Assembly: GCF_010686705.1 (NCBI RefSeq) | Contig: NZ_JAAGWY010000006.1 | Coordinates: 1-64,000 of the forward strand | Source: Leifsonia tongyongensis | GTDB lineage: Bacteria > Actinomycetota > Actinomycetes > Actinomycetales > Microbacteriaceae | Length of the DNA: 64,000 bases | Reading direction: 5' to 3' | Shown: positions 51,518-60,805 of the stretch, one piece after another | Position numbering within the stretch: the first letter of the stretch is position 1 | Layout of the letters: each line of letters opens with the position of its first letter | Position numbers and translations under genes: made by a program | Notes under the pieces: generated by a model | Database searches by the model: none | Seen by the model: the letters and a program-made list of their open reading frames with translations, nothing else | Told to the model about the DNA's origin: nothing

Positions 51518-52189
51518 ATGTTCGACGAGGAGGAAGAAGAGCCGCTTGCCGCCATCCCGCCCCATGACAGACCCCGCGAACGGCTGCGCCGCCTCGGCCC
51601 CGGAGTGCTCACTGACGAAGAGATCCTGGCGCTTGTGCTCGGCACGGGGCAACCGGGTCGCAGCGTGCTCGCGACGGCTCGGTCGATCCTCCGCCAGACG
51701 GGAGGGTTCAGTGGTCTCGCCGCGATGGATGTGACTCGGCTGGAGCGCCTTCCCGGCATCGGCCCGGCCATGGCGGGCAGGCTCACGGCCACCCTCGAGA
51801 TCTGGCGCCGGGCGGGCACGACGTCGGCGTGGTCCCCACTCGTCGACGACGACGCCACCTCGCGCATCGTCGTGCCCGAACTCGCCCACCGGTCGACCGA
51901 GCGTTTCGTCGTGATCGTCGCCGACCGTGCACTGCGACCCCTCGAGGTCGTCTTCGTGCGCGACGGCGGAGACACTCCGGTCCAGGTCGAGCCGAGCGAG
52001 GTGCTCCAGGCCGTGCTCACACGAGGCGGCAGATCGTTCGCCGTCGCCCACAACCACCCGAACGGAACGCTCGAGGCGAGCGTCGCCGACATGGCGATCA
52101 CTCGGCGGCTCGGCGCGGGCGCCGCGACGATCGGTCTCCGGTTCCTCGGTCACATCCTCGTCGCCGGCGCGGACTGGAGGCGCCTGTGA
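51518..52189 (+). CDS. radC: RadC-like JAB-domain protein
   Basis: 223 residues. An N-terminal helix-hairpin-helix region (LERLPGIGPAMAGRLTATLE) is followed by the JAMM metal site H-x-H-x7-S-x2-D in HNHPNGTLEASVAD. Historically called DNA repair RadC; its true role is unsettled. TACCGT lies 6 nt before ATG 51518, and the intervening GGAGGA could also serve as ribosome site. Confidence 0.88.
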   Translation: MFDEEEEEPLAAIPPHDRPRERLRRLGPGVLTDEEILALVLGTGQPGRSVLATARSILRQTGGFSGLAAMDVTRLERLPGIGPAMAGRLTATLEIWRRAGTTSAWSPLVDDDATSRIVVPELAHRSTERFVVIVADRALRPLEVVFVRDGGDTPVQVEPSEVLQAVLTRGGRSFAVAHNHPNGTLEASVADMAITRRLGAGAATIGLRFLGHILVAGADWRRL

Positions 52190-52224
52190 ACGCGCTCCGG
52201 AAGCGATGCGGCGGTCGGCAGCTG

Positions 52225-53553
52225 CTAGGGAAGGAGGCGCGTCGGGCCGCGGAACAGGTAGGTCGTCTCGCGCAGGTTCGACAGATGGAGCATCAGCATC
52301 AGTACGCGGGCGAGGCCCATCCCGAACCCACCGTGCGGTGGCACACCGTAGCGGAAGAAGTCGAGATAGAACTCGAGCTCCTCGGGGTCCAGCCCCTTCT
52401 CGCGAGCCTGGGCCTCGAGCACCTCGATGCGGTGCTCGCGCTGCGCGCCCGTCGAGATCTCGACGCCGTTGAAGATGAGGTCGTAGCTGTTCGTCAGGGT
52501 CGCGTCGTCCGCGTGGCGCATGTGGTAGAACGGGCGGATGCTCGAGGCGTAGTCGGTCAGGAACACGAACTCGTGGTCGAAGACCTCCTTCACGTACGCG
52601 GAGATCTGACGCTCGCCCTCGGGGTCCATGTCGTCATCGTGACGGGGCACTTCGTAGCCGCGCTCAGCGACGATCCGCTTCGCTTCGGCGAGAGGGATGC
52701 GCGGGAACGGTGTCGACGGAACGACGATGTCGATCCCGAACAGTTCCTTGATCTGCTCACCGTGCTTGGCTTTCACGGCCGTGAAGCCGGCGACGATGAG
52801 ATCCTCGTGCAGCTTCATCACGTCTTCGTGGCTGTCGATCCAGCTGACCTCGCTGTCGACGCTCGTGAACTCCGTCGCGTGGCGGCTCGTGAAGCTCGGG
52901 TCGGCGCGGAACGCCGGTCCCACCTCGAAGATCTTGCCGAACCCGGCGGATTGGGCCATCTGCTTGAAGAACTGCGGGCTCTGAGCGAGGTAGGCCTTGG
53001 TCTCGAAGTAACCCACTTCGAAGAGCTCGGCGCGCGACTCGCTGGCGCTCGCCATCAGCTTCGGTGTGTGGATCTCGATGAAGTCGTTGTCGATCCAGTA
53101 TTCGCGCATCGCGTGCTCGAACGTCGTCTGGATGCGGAAGATCAGGTTGTGCTTCGGCTCGCGAAGGTCGAGGAAACGCCAGTCCATGCGTTTGTCGATG
53201 CCGCTGTCCGCAGCAATCGGCGCTTCGGGGATCGAGGCGGTCTCCACGACGAGAGAGGCGAGCTTGATCTCGATGCCCCCGAGCTTGACCCGTTCGTCGT
53301 GCTTCAGCTCACCGGTGGCGACGACGAACGTGCCCTGGGAGAGACCCGAGATGGTCGTGGCGGGCTCGTCGGCGACGACGGCTCCATCGGCATCGGTCGT
53401 GCGCGGATTCACCAGCTGAACGGCGCCCGACTCGTCGCGGAGGACGACGAACTGCACCTTCTTCTGGTCTCGAACCGTATCGACCCAGCCTGCAACGGTG
53501 ACAGGGCCGTCAGGGAGAGCGGACAAGTTCTTGATCAAATCGCGTGCGGTCAC
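52225..53553 (-). CDS. aspS: aspartyl-tRNA synthetase, short archaeal/eukaryotic type
   Basis: 442 residues: N-terminal OB-fold anticodon domain (VTVAGWVDTVRDQKKVQFVVLRD), class II motif 2 (FEVGPAFRADPSFTSRHATEFTSVDSEVSW) and motif 3 (GFGMGLARVLML). It lacks the ~150-residue bacterial GAD insertion, so it belongs to the short archaeal-like AspRS group, often non-discriminating for tRNA-Asn. GTG 53553 has TAGGCT 8 nt upstream and probably lacks a leader. Confidence 0.9.
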   Translation of the reverse strand: MTARDLIKNLSALPDGPVTVAGWVDTVRDQKKVQFVVLRDESGAVQLVNPRTTDADGAVVADEPATTISGLSQGTFVVATGELKHDERVKLGGIEIKLASLVVETASIPEAPIAADSGIDKRMDWRFLDLREPKHNLIFRIQTTFEHAMREYWIDNDFIEIHTPKLMASASESRAELFEVGYFETKAYLAQSPQFFKQMAQSAGFGKIFEVGPAFRADPSFTSRHATEFTSVDSEVSWIDSHEDVMKLHEDLIVAGFTAVKAKHGEQIKELFGIDIVVPSTPFPRIPLAEAKRIVAERGYEVPRHDDDMDPEGERQISAYVKEVFDHEFVFLTDYASSIRPFYHMRHADDATLTNSYDLIFNGVEISTGAQREHRIEVLEAQAREKGLDPEELEFYLDFFRYGVPPHGGFGMGLARVLMLMLHLSNLRETTYLFRGPTRLLP

Positions 53554-53620
53554 AGGGGTCAAGCCTACCGCCCGCCCGTTCCCGGCGAATTCAAGGCAAA
53601 GCCCTCCGTAGACTGGGGGC

Positions 53621-54271
53621 GTGGTAGCAAGCCAGGTACATCTCGTCCGACACGGAGAGGTGTTCAATCCCGATGGAATCCTGTACGGCAGGATGTCCGG
53701 CTTCGGCCTCTCCAAACTCGGGCACCGCATGGCCCAGGCGGCTGCCGACGACCTCGTGGAACGCGACCGGGCGATCTCGGCGATCGCGGCATCCCCGCTT
53801 CAGCGCACGCGCGAATCGGCCAAGCCGATCGCACTCGCCTTCGGCCTGCCCATCGCGATCGACGACCGCATCATCGAGCCGACGAACCACTTCGAGGGCA
53901 CGGTGATGAAGCGGGCTCTCCGCAAGCCGCGCAACTGGCCGTACATCGTCAATCCGGTGCGACCCAGCTGGGGCGAGCCGTACGCGAGCATCGTCCTTCG
54001 CATGCGTGCGGCGATCGACGCAGCATTCCTGTCCGTCGAATCGGGGGATGTGGTGCTGGTCAGCCACCAGCTACCCATCTGGGTCACCCACCTCGCACTC
54101 GCGGGCGAGCGGTTTCCCCACGATCCGCGCAAGCGGCGCTGCTCGCTCTCCAGCATCACGACGATCGAGCAGCGCCAGGGCGACGACGGCGATCCGACGC
54201 TCGTCGAGGTCGGCTACGTCGAGCCGGCCCGTGTTCTCCAGGCCGCTGCGACGGATGTCGGGGCCGTGTGA
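53621..54271 (+). CDS. histidine phosphatase (phosphoglycerate-mutase-like) protein
   Basis: 216 residues with the LVRHGE phospho-histidine motif, ASPLQRTRESA, and the late VVLVSHQLPIW histidine. Precedes the cytochrome c biogenesis genes, as in mycobacteria (Rv0525). Substrate unknown. Leaderless: TAGACT 6 nt before GTG 53621. Joined to the next gene by TGATG. Confidence 0.87.
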   Translation: MVASQVHLVRHGEVFNPDGILYGRMSGFGLSKLGHRMAQAAADDLVERDRAISAIAASPLQRTRESAKPIALAFGLPIAIDDRIIEPTNHFEGTVMKRALRKPRNWPYIVNPVRPSWGEPYASIVLRMRAAIDAAFLSVESGDVVLVSHQLPIWVTHLALAGERFPHDPRKRRCSLSSITTIEQRQGDDGDPTLVEVGYVEPARVLQAAATDVGAV

Positions 54272-54885
54272 TGCGCGAACGGAAGAACCGCAGGCTCCGC
54301 ATCCTCGCGCCCGCGGCCGCGCTCGCCGCTGCCGCACTGCTTCTCACGGGCTGCACCACCGACTCGCTCGCCGCGCAGTACCGCGCGGGCACGGGGCAGA
54401 ACTACATCGCCGGCGACGGGTCCATCACCGAGATCGCCCTCGACCACCGGGGTCCGTCGATCAGCTTCGCGGGGACCACCGAGCACGGCGACGCCGTCTC
54501 GTCGAAGGACTATGCGGGCAAGGTGCTGGTCGTGAACTTCTGGTACGCGGGATGCCCGCCGTGCCGCGTCGAAGCATCCGACCTCGAATCCCTCTACACG
54601 AAGTACGAGTCGCAGAACGTGGGCTTCCTCGGGGTCAACCTCTACGACTCGACGAGCACCGCGCTCGGCTTCGCCCGCGACCACGGCGTCACCTACCCGT
54701 CGGTGCTCGACCGTGACACCGGCTCCGTCCTGCTCGCCTTCAGCGGGACCGTGCCGCCGAAGGCAACACCGACGACCCTCGTGATCGACAAGAAGGGGCG
54801 CGTCGCAGCACGCATCCTCGGTGCGGTTCCCGACCGCAGCATCCTCGACACCCTCATCAGCTCCACGCTCGCCGAGACCGACTGA
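54271..54885 (+). CDS. resA: thiol-disulfide oxidoreductase ResA/CcsX, lipoprotein
   Basis: 204 residues. Lipoprotein signal peptide ending LLLTGC (Cys lipidated), then a thioredoxin fold with the reducing CxxC in WYAGCPPCRVE and the cis-Pro in KATPTTLVIDKKG. It keeps apocytochrome c haem-binding cysteines reduced outside the membrane. Coupled to CcdA downstream, which supplies electrons. Confidence 0.9.
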   Translation: MRERKNRRLRILAPAAALAAAALLLTGCTTDSLAAQYRAGTGQNYIAGDGSITEIALDHRGPSISFAGTTEHGDAVSSKDYAGKVLVVNFWYAGCPPCRVEASDLESLYTKYESQNVGFLGVNLYDSTSTALGFARDHGVTYPSVLDRDTGSVLLAFSGTVPPKATPTTLVIDKKGRVAARILGAVPDRSILDTLISSTLAETD

Positions 54886-54887
54886 AC

Positions 54888-55628
54888 GTGAGCGGCGTAG
54901 GACAGATCGTCTTCAGCGGGCAGCTTCTGCTGGCGCTGCCTATCGCGCTGCTCGCCGGCCTGGTGTCGTTCGCGTCCCCGTGCATCCTGCCGCTCGTCCC
55001 CGGGTACCTGGCCTACGTCGGCGGCTTCAGCGAACCGGGGGAGCGGCGCGACAGGTCGCGCCTCCTCACCGGGGTCGCTCTCTTCGTGCTCGGGTTCGCC
55101 ATCGTCTTCATCGCCTACGGGGCCGCCTTCGGCGCTCTCGGGGCCTGGCTGATCCGCTGGCAAGACGTCGTTGTGCGCATCCTCGGAGTGGTCGTCATCC
55201 TGATGGGGCTCGTGTTCGTGGGGCGGTTCTCGTTCCTCCAGAAGACGATCAAGCCGAACTGGCGCCCGGCGACGGGCCTCATCGGCGCACCGGTGCTCGG
55301 AATCGTGTTCGGCATCGGATGGACGCCGTGCTTCGGCCCGACGCTCATCGCGATCAACGCTCTCAGCGTCGGAAGCGGTTCACCCTGGCGGGGCGCGCTC
55401 CTCGGCCTCTTCTACTGCATCGGGCTGGGCGTGCCGTTCCTCCTGGTCGCGCTGGGCTACGAGTGGGTAGCGTCGTCCGTCGCATTCCTCAAACGGCATA
55501 TTCGCACCATCAACATCCTCGGCGGCGCCCTTCTCATCATCATCGGACTCCTCATGGTCACCGGGCTCTGGAGCCAGATCATGTCCCACTTCCTGGCGGT
55601 GATCACAGGTTTTGAGCCGGCCCTCTGA
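54888..55628 (+). CDS. ccdA: cytochrome c biogenesis protein CcdA
   Basis: 246 residues, six membrane helices. Redox cysteines in FASPCILPLVPGYLAY (helix 1) and GWTPCFGPTL (helix 4). It passes electrons from cytoplasmic thioredoxin across the membrane to ResA. GTG 54888 lies 2 nt after the resA stop. Confidence 0.92.
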   Translation: MSGVGQIVFSGQLLLALPIALLAGLVSFASPCILPLVPGYLAYVGGFSEPGERRDRSRLLTGVALFVLGFAIVFIAYGAAFGALGAWLIRWQDVVVRILGVVVILMGLVFVGRFSFLQKTIKPNWRPATGLIGAPVLGIVFGIGWTPCFGPTLIAINALSVGSGSPWRGALLGLFYCIGLGVPFLLVALGYEWVASSVAFLKRHIRTINILGGALLIIIGLLMVTGLWSQIMSHFLAVITGFEPAL

Positions 55629-57237
55629 TCACATCGACTCCGCGCCGCCGCAGCAGGAGACCGACGTCACCCAGCCGGCGCTGGGCTTCGTCGGCTGGCT
55701 GCGCTGGTTCTGGCGCCAGCTCACGAGCATGCGGACCGCGCTGTTCCTCCTCCTGCTGCTGGCGATCGCAGCTGTCCCCGGGTCTCTCGTTCCGCAGCGC
55801 AGTTCCGACCCCAACGGGGTGACCCAGTACTTCCAGGCCCATCCCGACATCGCGCCGTTCCTGGACAAGCTCCAGGCTTTCGACGTCTACACCTCGGTGT
55901 GGTTCTCGGCCATCTACCTGCTGCTGTTCGCATCCCTGGTCGGATGCGTCATCCCGCGCACAAAACACCACTTCGACGCGCTGCGGGCCAAGCCCCCGCG
56001 CACCCCGGTGCGCCTGCAGCGGATGGCCGGGTTCCAGAGCCGCACCCTCTCGCCCGAGCAGGCCGCGACGGCGGCAGAGCCGATCTCCGCCGCCCGAGCC
56101 CAGCTGCGCAAGAGCGGCTACCGCGTCGCGCTCTTCGAGGATGCCCGCTCGACCTCCGTCTCGGCCGAGCGGGGCTACCTGCGGGAGACCGGCAACCTCG
56201 TGTTCCACTCGGCACTCGTGGGAATCCTGCTCGCGGTCGGCCTGGGAGGCGGGTTCGGGTACAACGGGCAGAAGGTCGTGGTGGTCGGGCAGAGCTTCGT
56301 CAACAGCCTCCCGTCGTACAACTCGTTCAACCCGGGCCGGTTCTTCAACGACACGTCGCTCCAGCCGTTCTCCATCCGGGTCGACAGCCTCGACGTCGCC
56401 TACGAGACGAAGAACGTGAACGCGATGGGCCAGCCTCTCGACTACACGGCGCATGTCACGACGACCGGCCCGGGCTCGGCATCCGGAACAACCACGATCA
56501 AGGTGAACGATCCCCTGGAGATCGGCGGAACGCAGGTCTATCTGCTGGGCAACGGGTACGCGCCGACGATCACGGTGCGGAACCCGGATGGAACAATCGT
56601 CTTCCAGGACTCCGTGCCGTTCCTGCCGCAGGACCCGAACCTCACGTCACTCGGTGTCGTGAAGGTGCCGGACGGGCTGGCGAAACAGCTGGGCATGATC
56701 GGGTTCTTCTATCCGACCAAGGGTGACAGCCAGACGGCGACGGGTGCGTTCGCCTCGACCTTCCCCGGGCTGAACAACCCGCTCCTCACGCTGAATGTGT
56801 ACCAAGGCGACCTCGGGGTCAATTCGGGTGTTCCGCAGTCCGTCTACAACCTCGACACCGACAAGCTCACCCAGCTGACGGGCCCCGGCACGAAGCTGAA
56901 AGCCCTCGAACTCGCCCCGGGCCAGACGGTGCAGTTGCCCAACGGGCTCGGCAGCGTGAGTCTCGACAATGTCAAACGCTTCGCGTCGCTCGACATCCAC
57001 CACGACCCCACGCAGGGCTGGGTGCTGCTCTTCGCGATCCTCGTGCTCGCCGGGCTCCTGACGTCGCTCTTCGTTCCACGACGGCGGATCTGGGTCAAGG
57101 CGATCCGTGGCGACGACGGCTCTGTGACGCTCGAATACGCGGGTCTCGCCCGTGGCGACGACCCGAATCTGGGCGCTGCGGTGAATGCGCTCGCCGATCG
57201 GCACATCGCTTCGCTCACCGCTCCCGAAAACCCTTAG
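55612..57237 (+). CDS. resB: System II cytochrome c synthase subunit ResB/CcsB1
   Basis: 541 residues; membrane helices near 35-55, 95-115, 200-220 and 475-495, with a large exported domain between the last two. FNPGRFFND and the domain QPLDYTAHV match the ResB family. TTG 55612 lies 17 bp inside ccdA; no better start is seen. Works with the next gene to attach haem. Confidence 0.88.
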   Translation: MSRPSDHIDSAPPQQETDVTQPALGFVGWLRWFWRQLTSMRTALFLLLLLAIAAVPGSLVPQRSSDPNGVTQYFQAHPDIAPFLDKLQAFDVYTSVWFSAIYLLLFASLVGCVIPRTKHHFDALRAKPPRTPVRLQRMAGFQSRTLSPEQAATAAEPISAARAQLRKSGYRVALFEDARSTSVSAERGYLRETGNLVFHSALVGILLAVGLGGGFGYNGQKVVVVGQSFVNSLPSYNSFNPGRFFNDTSLQPFSIRVDSLDVAYETKNVNAMGQPLDYTAHVTTTGPGSASGTTTIKVNDPLEIGGTQVYLLGNGYAPTITVRNPDGTIVFQDSVPFLPQDPNLTSLGVVKVPDGLAKQLGMIGFFYPTKGDSQTATGAFASTFPGLNNPLLTLNVYQGDLGVNSGVPQSVYNLDTDKLTQLTGPGTKLKALELAPGQTVQLPNGLGSVSLDNVKRFASLDIHHDPTQGWVLLFAILVLAGLLTSLFVPRRRIWVKAIRGDDGSVTLEYAGLARGDDPNLGAAVNALADRHIASLTAPENP

Positions 57238-57246
57238 GCTTACACC

Positions 57247-58257
57247 GTGACTGACACCCTTGCTCAGCTCTCCACACTCTGCATCTACTCCGCGATGGGC
57301 ATCTATGCGCTCGCGTTCGTGGCGTTCGCGCTCGACCTGGCGCGACGCGGCGCACGAGCGACCGTGCCGGCCGAGGTCCCGAGTGCCGTCGAGCGACGCG
57401 CCGAGGCGGCGACCGCGCAGCAGGCCGGCGGCGGCTCGACCACCACTCTCACCCGCATCAGCACGCGTGTCGAAGACGAGGTCCATCGCGGCGGCGAGAC
57501 CTCGAAGAGCCTGCGCGTCGCCTTCGCGCTCACGATCCTCGGATTCGTCTTCCACCTCGCTGCGGACATCTTCCGCGGGGTCGCCGCGGGGCGCGTCCCC
57601 TGGGCGAACATGTGGGAGTTCTCGATGACCGGAACACTGGTCATCGTCGGGGTCTTCCTCCTCGTGAACCTGCGCTTCGACCTGAAGTACCTCGGCACGT
57701 TCGTGCTGGGCCTGGTGTGCATCCTGCTCATGATCGCCACGGTGCGGTACTACGTACCGGTGGTCCCGCTGCCGCCCGCGCTCCAGTCGTACTGGCTGGT
57801 CATCCACATCATGGTGGCCATCCTCGGCACGGCGTTCTTCGCGCTCGGGTTCGCGTTGTCCGCGCTGCAGCTGCTGCAGGTCAGGCGCGAGCGCCAGGTG
57901 GAGGAGTCGAAGCCGCAGCAGTTCCGCTTCCTGGCGACCATGCCCGGATCACAGACACTCGAGAACCTCGCCTACCGGGTGAACATCGTCGGCTTCATCT
58001 TCTGGACCTTCACGCTCATCGCCGGCGCGATCTGGGCCGAGAAGGCCTGGGGTCGCTACTGGGGCTGGGACACCAAAGAGGTGTGGACCTTCATCATCTG
58101 GGTGATCTACGCCGGGTACATCCATGCACGCGCCACCCGCGGATGGCGTGGCTCCCGCTCGGCGTGGCTTGCGATCATCGGCTTCTCGGCCGTCATGTTC
58201 AACTTCGGCGTGGTCAACGTCTTCTTCCACGGGCTCCACGCCTACTCCGGACTCTGA
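57247..58257 (+). CDS. ccsB: System II cytochrome c synthase subunit CcsB/ResC
   Basis: 336 residues, about eight membrane helices. The haem-handling WWD domain is WGRYWGWDTKEVWTFIIW near 275-295; conserved His residues flank it (WLVIHIMV, IHARATRGWRG). An Ala/Glu-rich cytoplasmic loop (about 35-80) is specific to actinobacteria. Leaderless GTG: TAGGCT ends 6 nt upstream and overlaps the resB stop codon. Confidence 0.92.
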   Translation: MTDTLAQLSTLCIYSAMGIYALAFVAFALDLARRGARATVPAEVPSAVERRAEAATAQQAGGGSTTTLTRISTRVEDEVHRGGETSKSLRVAFALTILGFVFHLAADIFRGVAAGRVPWANMWEFSMTGTLVIVGVFLLVNLRFDLKYLGTFVLGLVCILLMIATVRYYVPVVPLPPALQSYWLVIHIMVAILGTAFFALGFALSALQLLQVRRERQVEESKPQQFRFLATMPGSQTLENLAYRVNIVGFIFWTFTLIAGAIWAEKAWGRYWGWDTKEVWTFIIWVIYAGYIHARATRGWRGSRSAWLAIIGFSAVMFNFGVVNVFFHGLHAYSGL

Positions 58258-58282
58258 TCCCGGACTCAGGATCTCGCCCCGG

Positions 58283-58471
58283 CTACGCTGTGTGGTGCTC
58301 GACGACCGTATCGGTGCCCGGGTAGACGAGCGTTTCGTGGCCGTCGTCGAACCGCACCAGATAGGGCGGTCCGCCGTTCGCACCGTGAACCTCGGTCACC
58401 ACTCCGGAACGGTCAGGACTTTCGACGGTCTTGCCGCGGATGACGAGTCGATCACCAACCGATGCCTGCAT
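58283..58471 (-). CDS. DUF1918 domain protein
   Basis: 62 residues: MQASVGDRLVIRGKTVESPD, GGPPYLVRFDDGHETLVYPG, a compact SH3-like beta barrel typical of DUF1918. Function unknown. AAGGAG is 12 nt before ATG 58471. Convergent with ccsB. Confidence 0.88.
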   Translation of the reverse strand: MQASVGDRLVIRGKTVESPDRSGVVTEVHGANGGPPYLVRFDDGHETLVYPGTDTVVEHHTA

Positions 58472-58517
58472 AACCCATCATCTCCTTCGACGTCACCTCT
58501 CAGGCTACGCTCAGCCG

Positions 58518-59747
58518 TCAGCGTCCGATAGAGGACGCCGCGCTCAGCGCATCGGCCGACGGCGCTTCACGACGGGGCCGCCCGAAGAAGATCGCTGCGG
58601 CAGCGGCCGCGAGCGCCAGCCCGATGAGCACCGGACACACGATCGAAAGCGCAGGCGCAAGGCCGAGCGCCGTCGCGAGAAGTCCGAGCCCGATCGCCAC
58701 CGTCCCCTGCCCGAGATAAGCGACCAGGTAGACGACCGAGAGGGTGCCGGCGCGGTGGTCGGGCTGGGCGTAGCGATTGATGAGTCCGAGGCTCCCGAGG
58801 AAGAGCATCCCGTAGGAGGCGCCGAAGATCACCGAGGTCACGATGAACAGCAGGAGCGAGGAGAGGTTGGCGCTGACGACGAGCAGCGCGATGGCGAATG
58901 CGCCGGTGATCGCCCCGGATGCGACGGCGGTGCGTGGCGCCAGCCTCCTGGCGGCGATGGACACGACGCCGCCGACCATCGCGCTGATGGCGAGCACGAC
59001 GCCGGCGACCAGTGCGTTGTCGGTGTGGAGCACATCCTTGATGAGTTGCGCGCCGAGGGAGATGAGCACGGCCCCGACCGCGAAGCTGGTCGCAGCGCCG
59101 AGGGATGCTGCGGTCACCACCCCCCGCAGCGCGCGCGGAACCCGGATCGGCCGCGGTCGCCAGCGCGCGCCGGGTGCAGCGCTCCGGTCATTCCGCGGGA
59201 GGAAGTAGACGGCCGCCGCCAACGCGACGGTCACGGCGAGGAGCACCCAGAACGTCAGCTCGCGCGGCCATGGCGCATACTGCACCAGGGCGCCCCCGAG
59301 CACCGTGGCGATGGTCAGTCCGACCGCGGTGGCGAGCGTGTTGACGGAGCTCGCCCGCGACACACTGCGGCTGTACTCGACGAGCGCCGCGCCTGCCGGG
59401 CTCAGCGCAAGACCGACACCGATGCCCTGGAAGATCCGGCCGATGAAAAGCCAGGCGGCATCCGGCGCGATCGCGAAGATCAGCACGCCGAGGGCGATCG
59501 ATCCCAGCCCCGCGAGCATCGTCAACCTCCGGCCGATGTAGTCGGAGATACCGCCGAATATCACCAGGACCACGACGAGCACGACCGGGTAGACGGCGAA
59601 GATCCCCGTGATCACGGCCGGCGTGAGACCCCAGTCCTGTTCGTAGACCGGGTACACCAGTGCGGGTGCGCCGCTCGACCACAATGCGACGACGACGACC
59701 GCCGCCGCAGTCCAGAACCGTGCACCTACGGGGAGCAGAGCTGCCAT
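58518..59747 (-). CDS. MFS transporter
   Basis: 409 residues, twelve membrane helices; loop motif GGISDYIGRRLTM. Start ATG 59747, 5 nt after menC, so probably co-transcribed with it. Membership in the menaquinone cluster is by position only; it is more likely an exporter. Substrate unknown. Confidence 0.85.
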   Translation of the reverse strand: MAALLPVGARFWTAAAVVVVALWSSGAPALVYPVYEQDWGLTPAVITGIFAVYPVVLVVVLVIFGGISDYIGRRLTMLAGLGSIALGVLIFAIAPDAAWLFIGRIFQGIGVGLALSPAGAALVEYSRSVSRASSVNTLATAVGLTIATVLGGALVQYAPWPRELTFWVLLAVTVALAAAVYFLPRNDRSAAPGARWRPRPIRVPRALRGVVTAASLGAATSFAVGAVLISLGAQLIKDVLHTDNALVAGVVLAISAMVGGVVSIAARRLAPRTAVASGAITGAFAIALLVVSANLSSLLLFIVTSVIFGASYGMLFLGSLGLINRYAQPDHRAGTLSVVYLVAYLGQGTVAIGLGLLATALGLAPALSIVCPVLIGLALAAAAAAIFFGRPRREAPSADALSAASSIGR

Positions 59748-59752
59748 GGGCG

Positions 59753-60745
59753 TCAGAGGGCTTCGGCCCGTTCGACGATGTGGAAGCAGCGCGCGACCCG
59801 GTCGAGCCACCATCGCTGTCGTTCGCCGTCGACGGCGAGTGCGTCGAGTCGACGGCCGTTCACCACCGGGCGCGCGACCGCGATCTCCCCGTCGACGGGA
59901 AGGAGCGGTTCGTCGGTCACGTCGTCGGTGAACATCGCCGCCGTTCCCAGGCCGCAGTCGAAATCGAGCGCGGGGATCGCTGCGGCCAGGTGCGCTCCCA
60001 TCGCGATGCCGACCGACGTGTCGAGTGCGCTGGAGACGACCACCGGAAGTTCGACCTCGGCGACGATTCGCAGCGCCGAGTGGATCCCGCCGAGCGGCTG
60101 CGCTTTCAGGATGAGGACATCCGCCGCCCGCGCATTCGCGACAGCGAGCGGGTCGGTCGCCTTGCGCACACTCTCGTCGGCCGCGATCGGGACGCCCATG
60201 TATTTGGTCCGCCGGCGGATCTCGGCCAGCTCCTCGATCGTCGCGCAGGGCTGTTCGACGTATTCCAGATCGAATTCGGCCAGGGCATGGATCGCGTGCT
60301 CGGCCTCGTCGACGTTCCACAGGGTGTTCGCGTCGATGCGGATGCGACCCTCCGGGCCCAGGACCTGGCGGACCGCGCGCACCCGCGCGATGTCATCGGC
60401 GAGCGACTGGCCGGGTTCGGCGACTTTGACCTTCGCGGTGCGGCAGCCGGGGTAGCGCGCGAGCACATCCGGCACCTCGCCCGCCGGTACGGCGGGCACG
60501 GTCGCGTTCACGCGGATGGTGCTGCGCTCGAGCGGCGGCGTTGGGCGCCAGCCGAAGTCGATCGCCCCGCGGAGCCACGCGGCGGCTTCACGATCGTCGT
60601 ACTCGACGAACGGCGAGAACTCCGTCCAGCCTTCCGGGCCTTCGATCAGCACCGCCTCGCGAACGGTGATTCCGCGGAAACGCGTTCGCATCGGAAGGGC
60701 GACGACGCGAGCGTTCGCCAACAGGTCGGCCAGCTCAGGCTGCAT
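59753..60745 (-). CDS. menC: o-succinylbenzoate synthase
   Basis: 330-residue enolase-superfamily enzyme of menaquinone synthesis, dehydrating SHCHC to o-succinylbenzoate. Catalytic Lys in TAKVKVAE, metal Asp in RIDANTLWN, Glu in EYVEQPC, Asp in IAADESV, and second Lys in LILKAQPLGG. It is distinct from the enolase paralog at 11560. Divergent from menB. Confidence 0.9.
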   Translation of the reverse strand: MQPELADLLANARVVALPMRTRFRGITVREAVLIEGPEGWTEFSPFVEYDDREAAAWLRGAIDFGWRPTPPLERSTIRVNATVPAVPAGEVPDVLARYPGCRTAKVKVAEPGQSLADDIARVRAVRQVLGPEGRIRIDANTLWNVDEAEHAIHALAEFDLEYVEQPCATIEELAEIRRRTKYMGVPIAADESVRKATDPLAVANARAADVLILKAQPLGGIHSALRIVAEVELPVVVSSALDTSVGIAMGAHLAAAIPALDFDCGLGTAAMFTDDVTDEPLLPVDGEIAVARPVVNGRRLDALAVDGERQRWWLDRVARCFHIVERAEAL

Positions 60746-60805
60746 CCTCTCAGTCTTGCACGCGGACCACGTCGCGTCTGCAGCGCCAGACCCTAGGCTT
60801 GTGGC

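Noticed and set aside
51829-54270. Long plus-strand frame running from radC across aspS into resA
   Set aside because: It is Arg/Pro/His-rich shadow translation; resA begins at 54271 with a lipoprotein signal peptide.
58431-60455. 674-codon plus-strand frame opposite the MFS and menC genes
   Set aside because: Antisense artefact, full of Arg/Asp/His low-complexity stretches.
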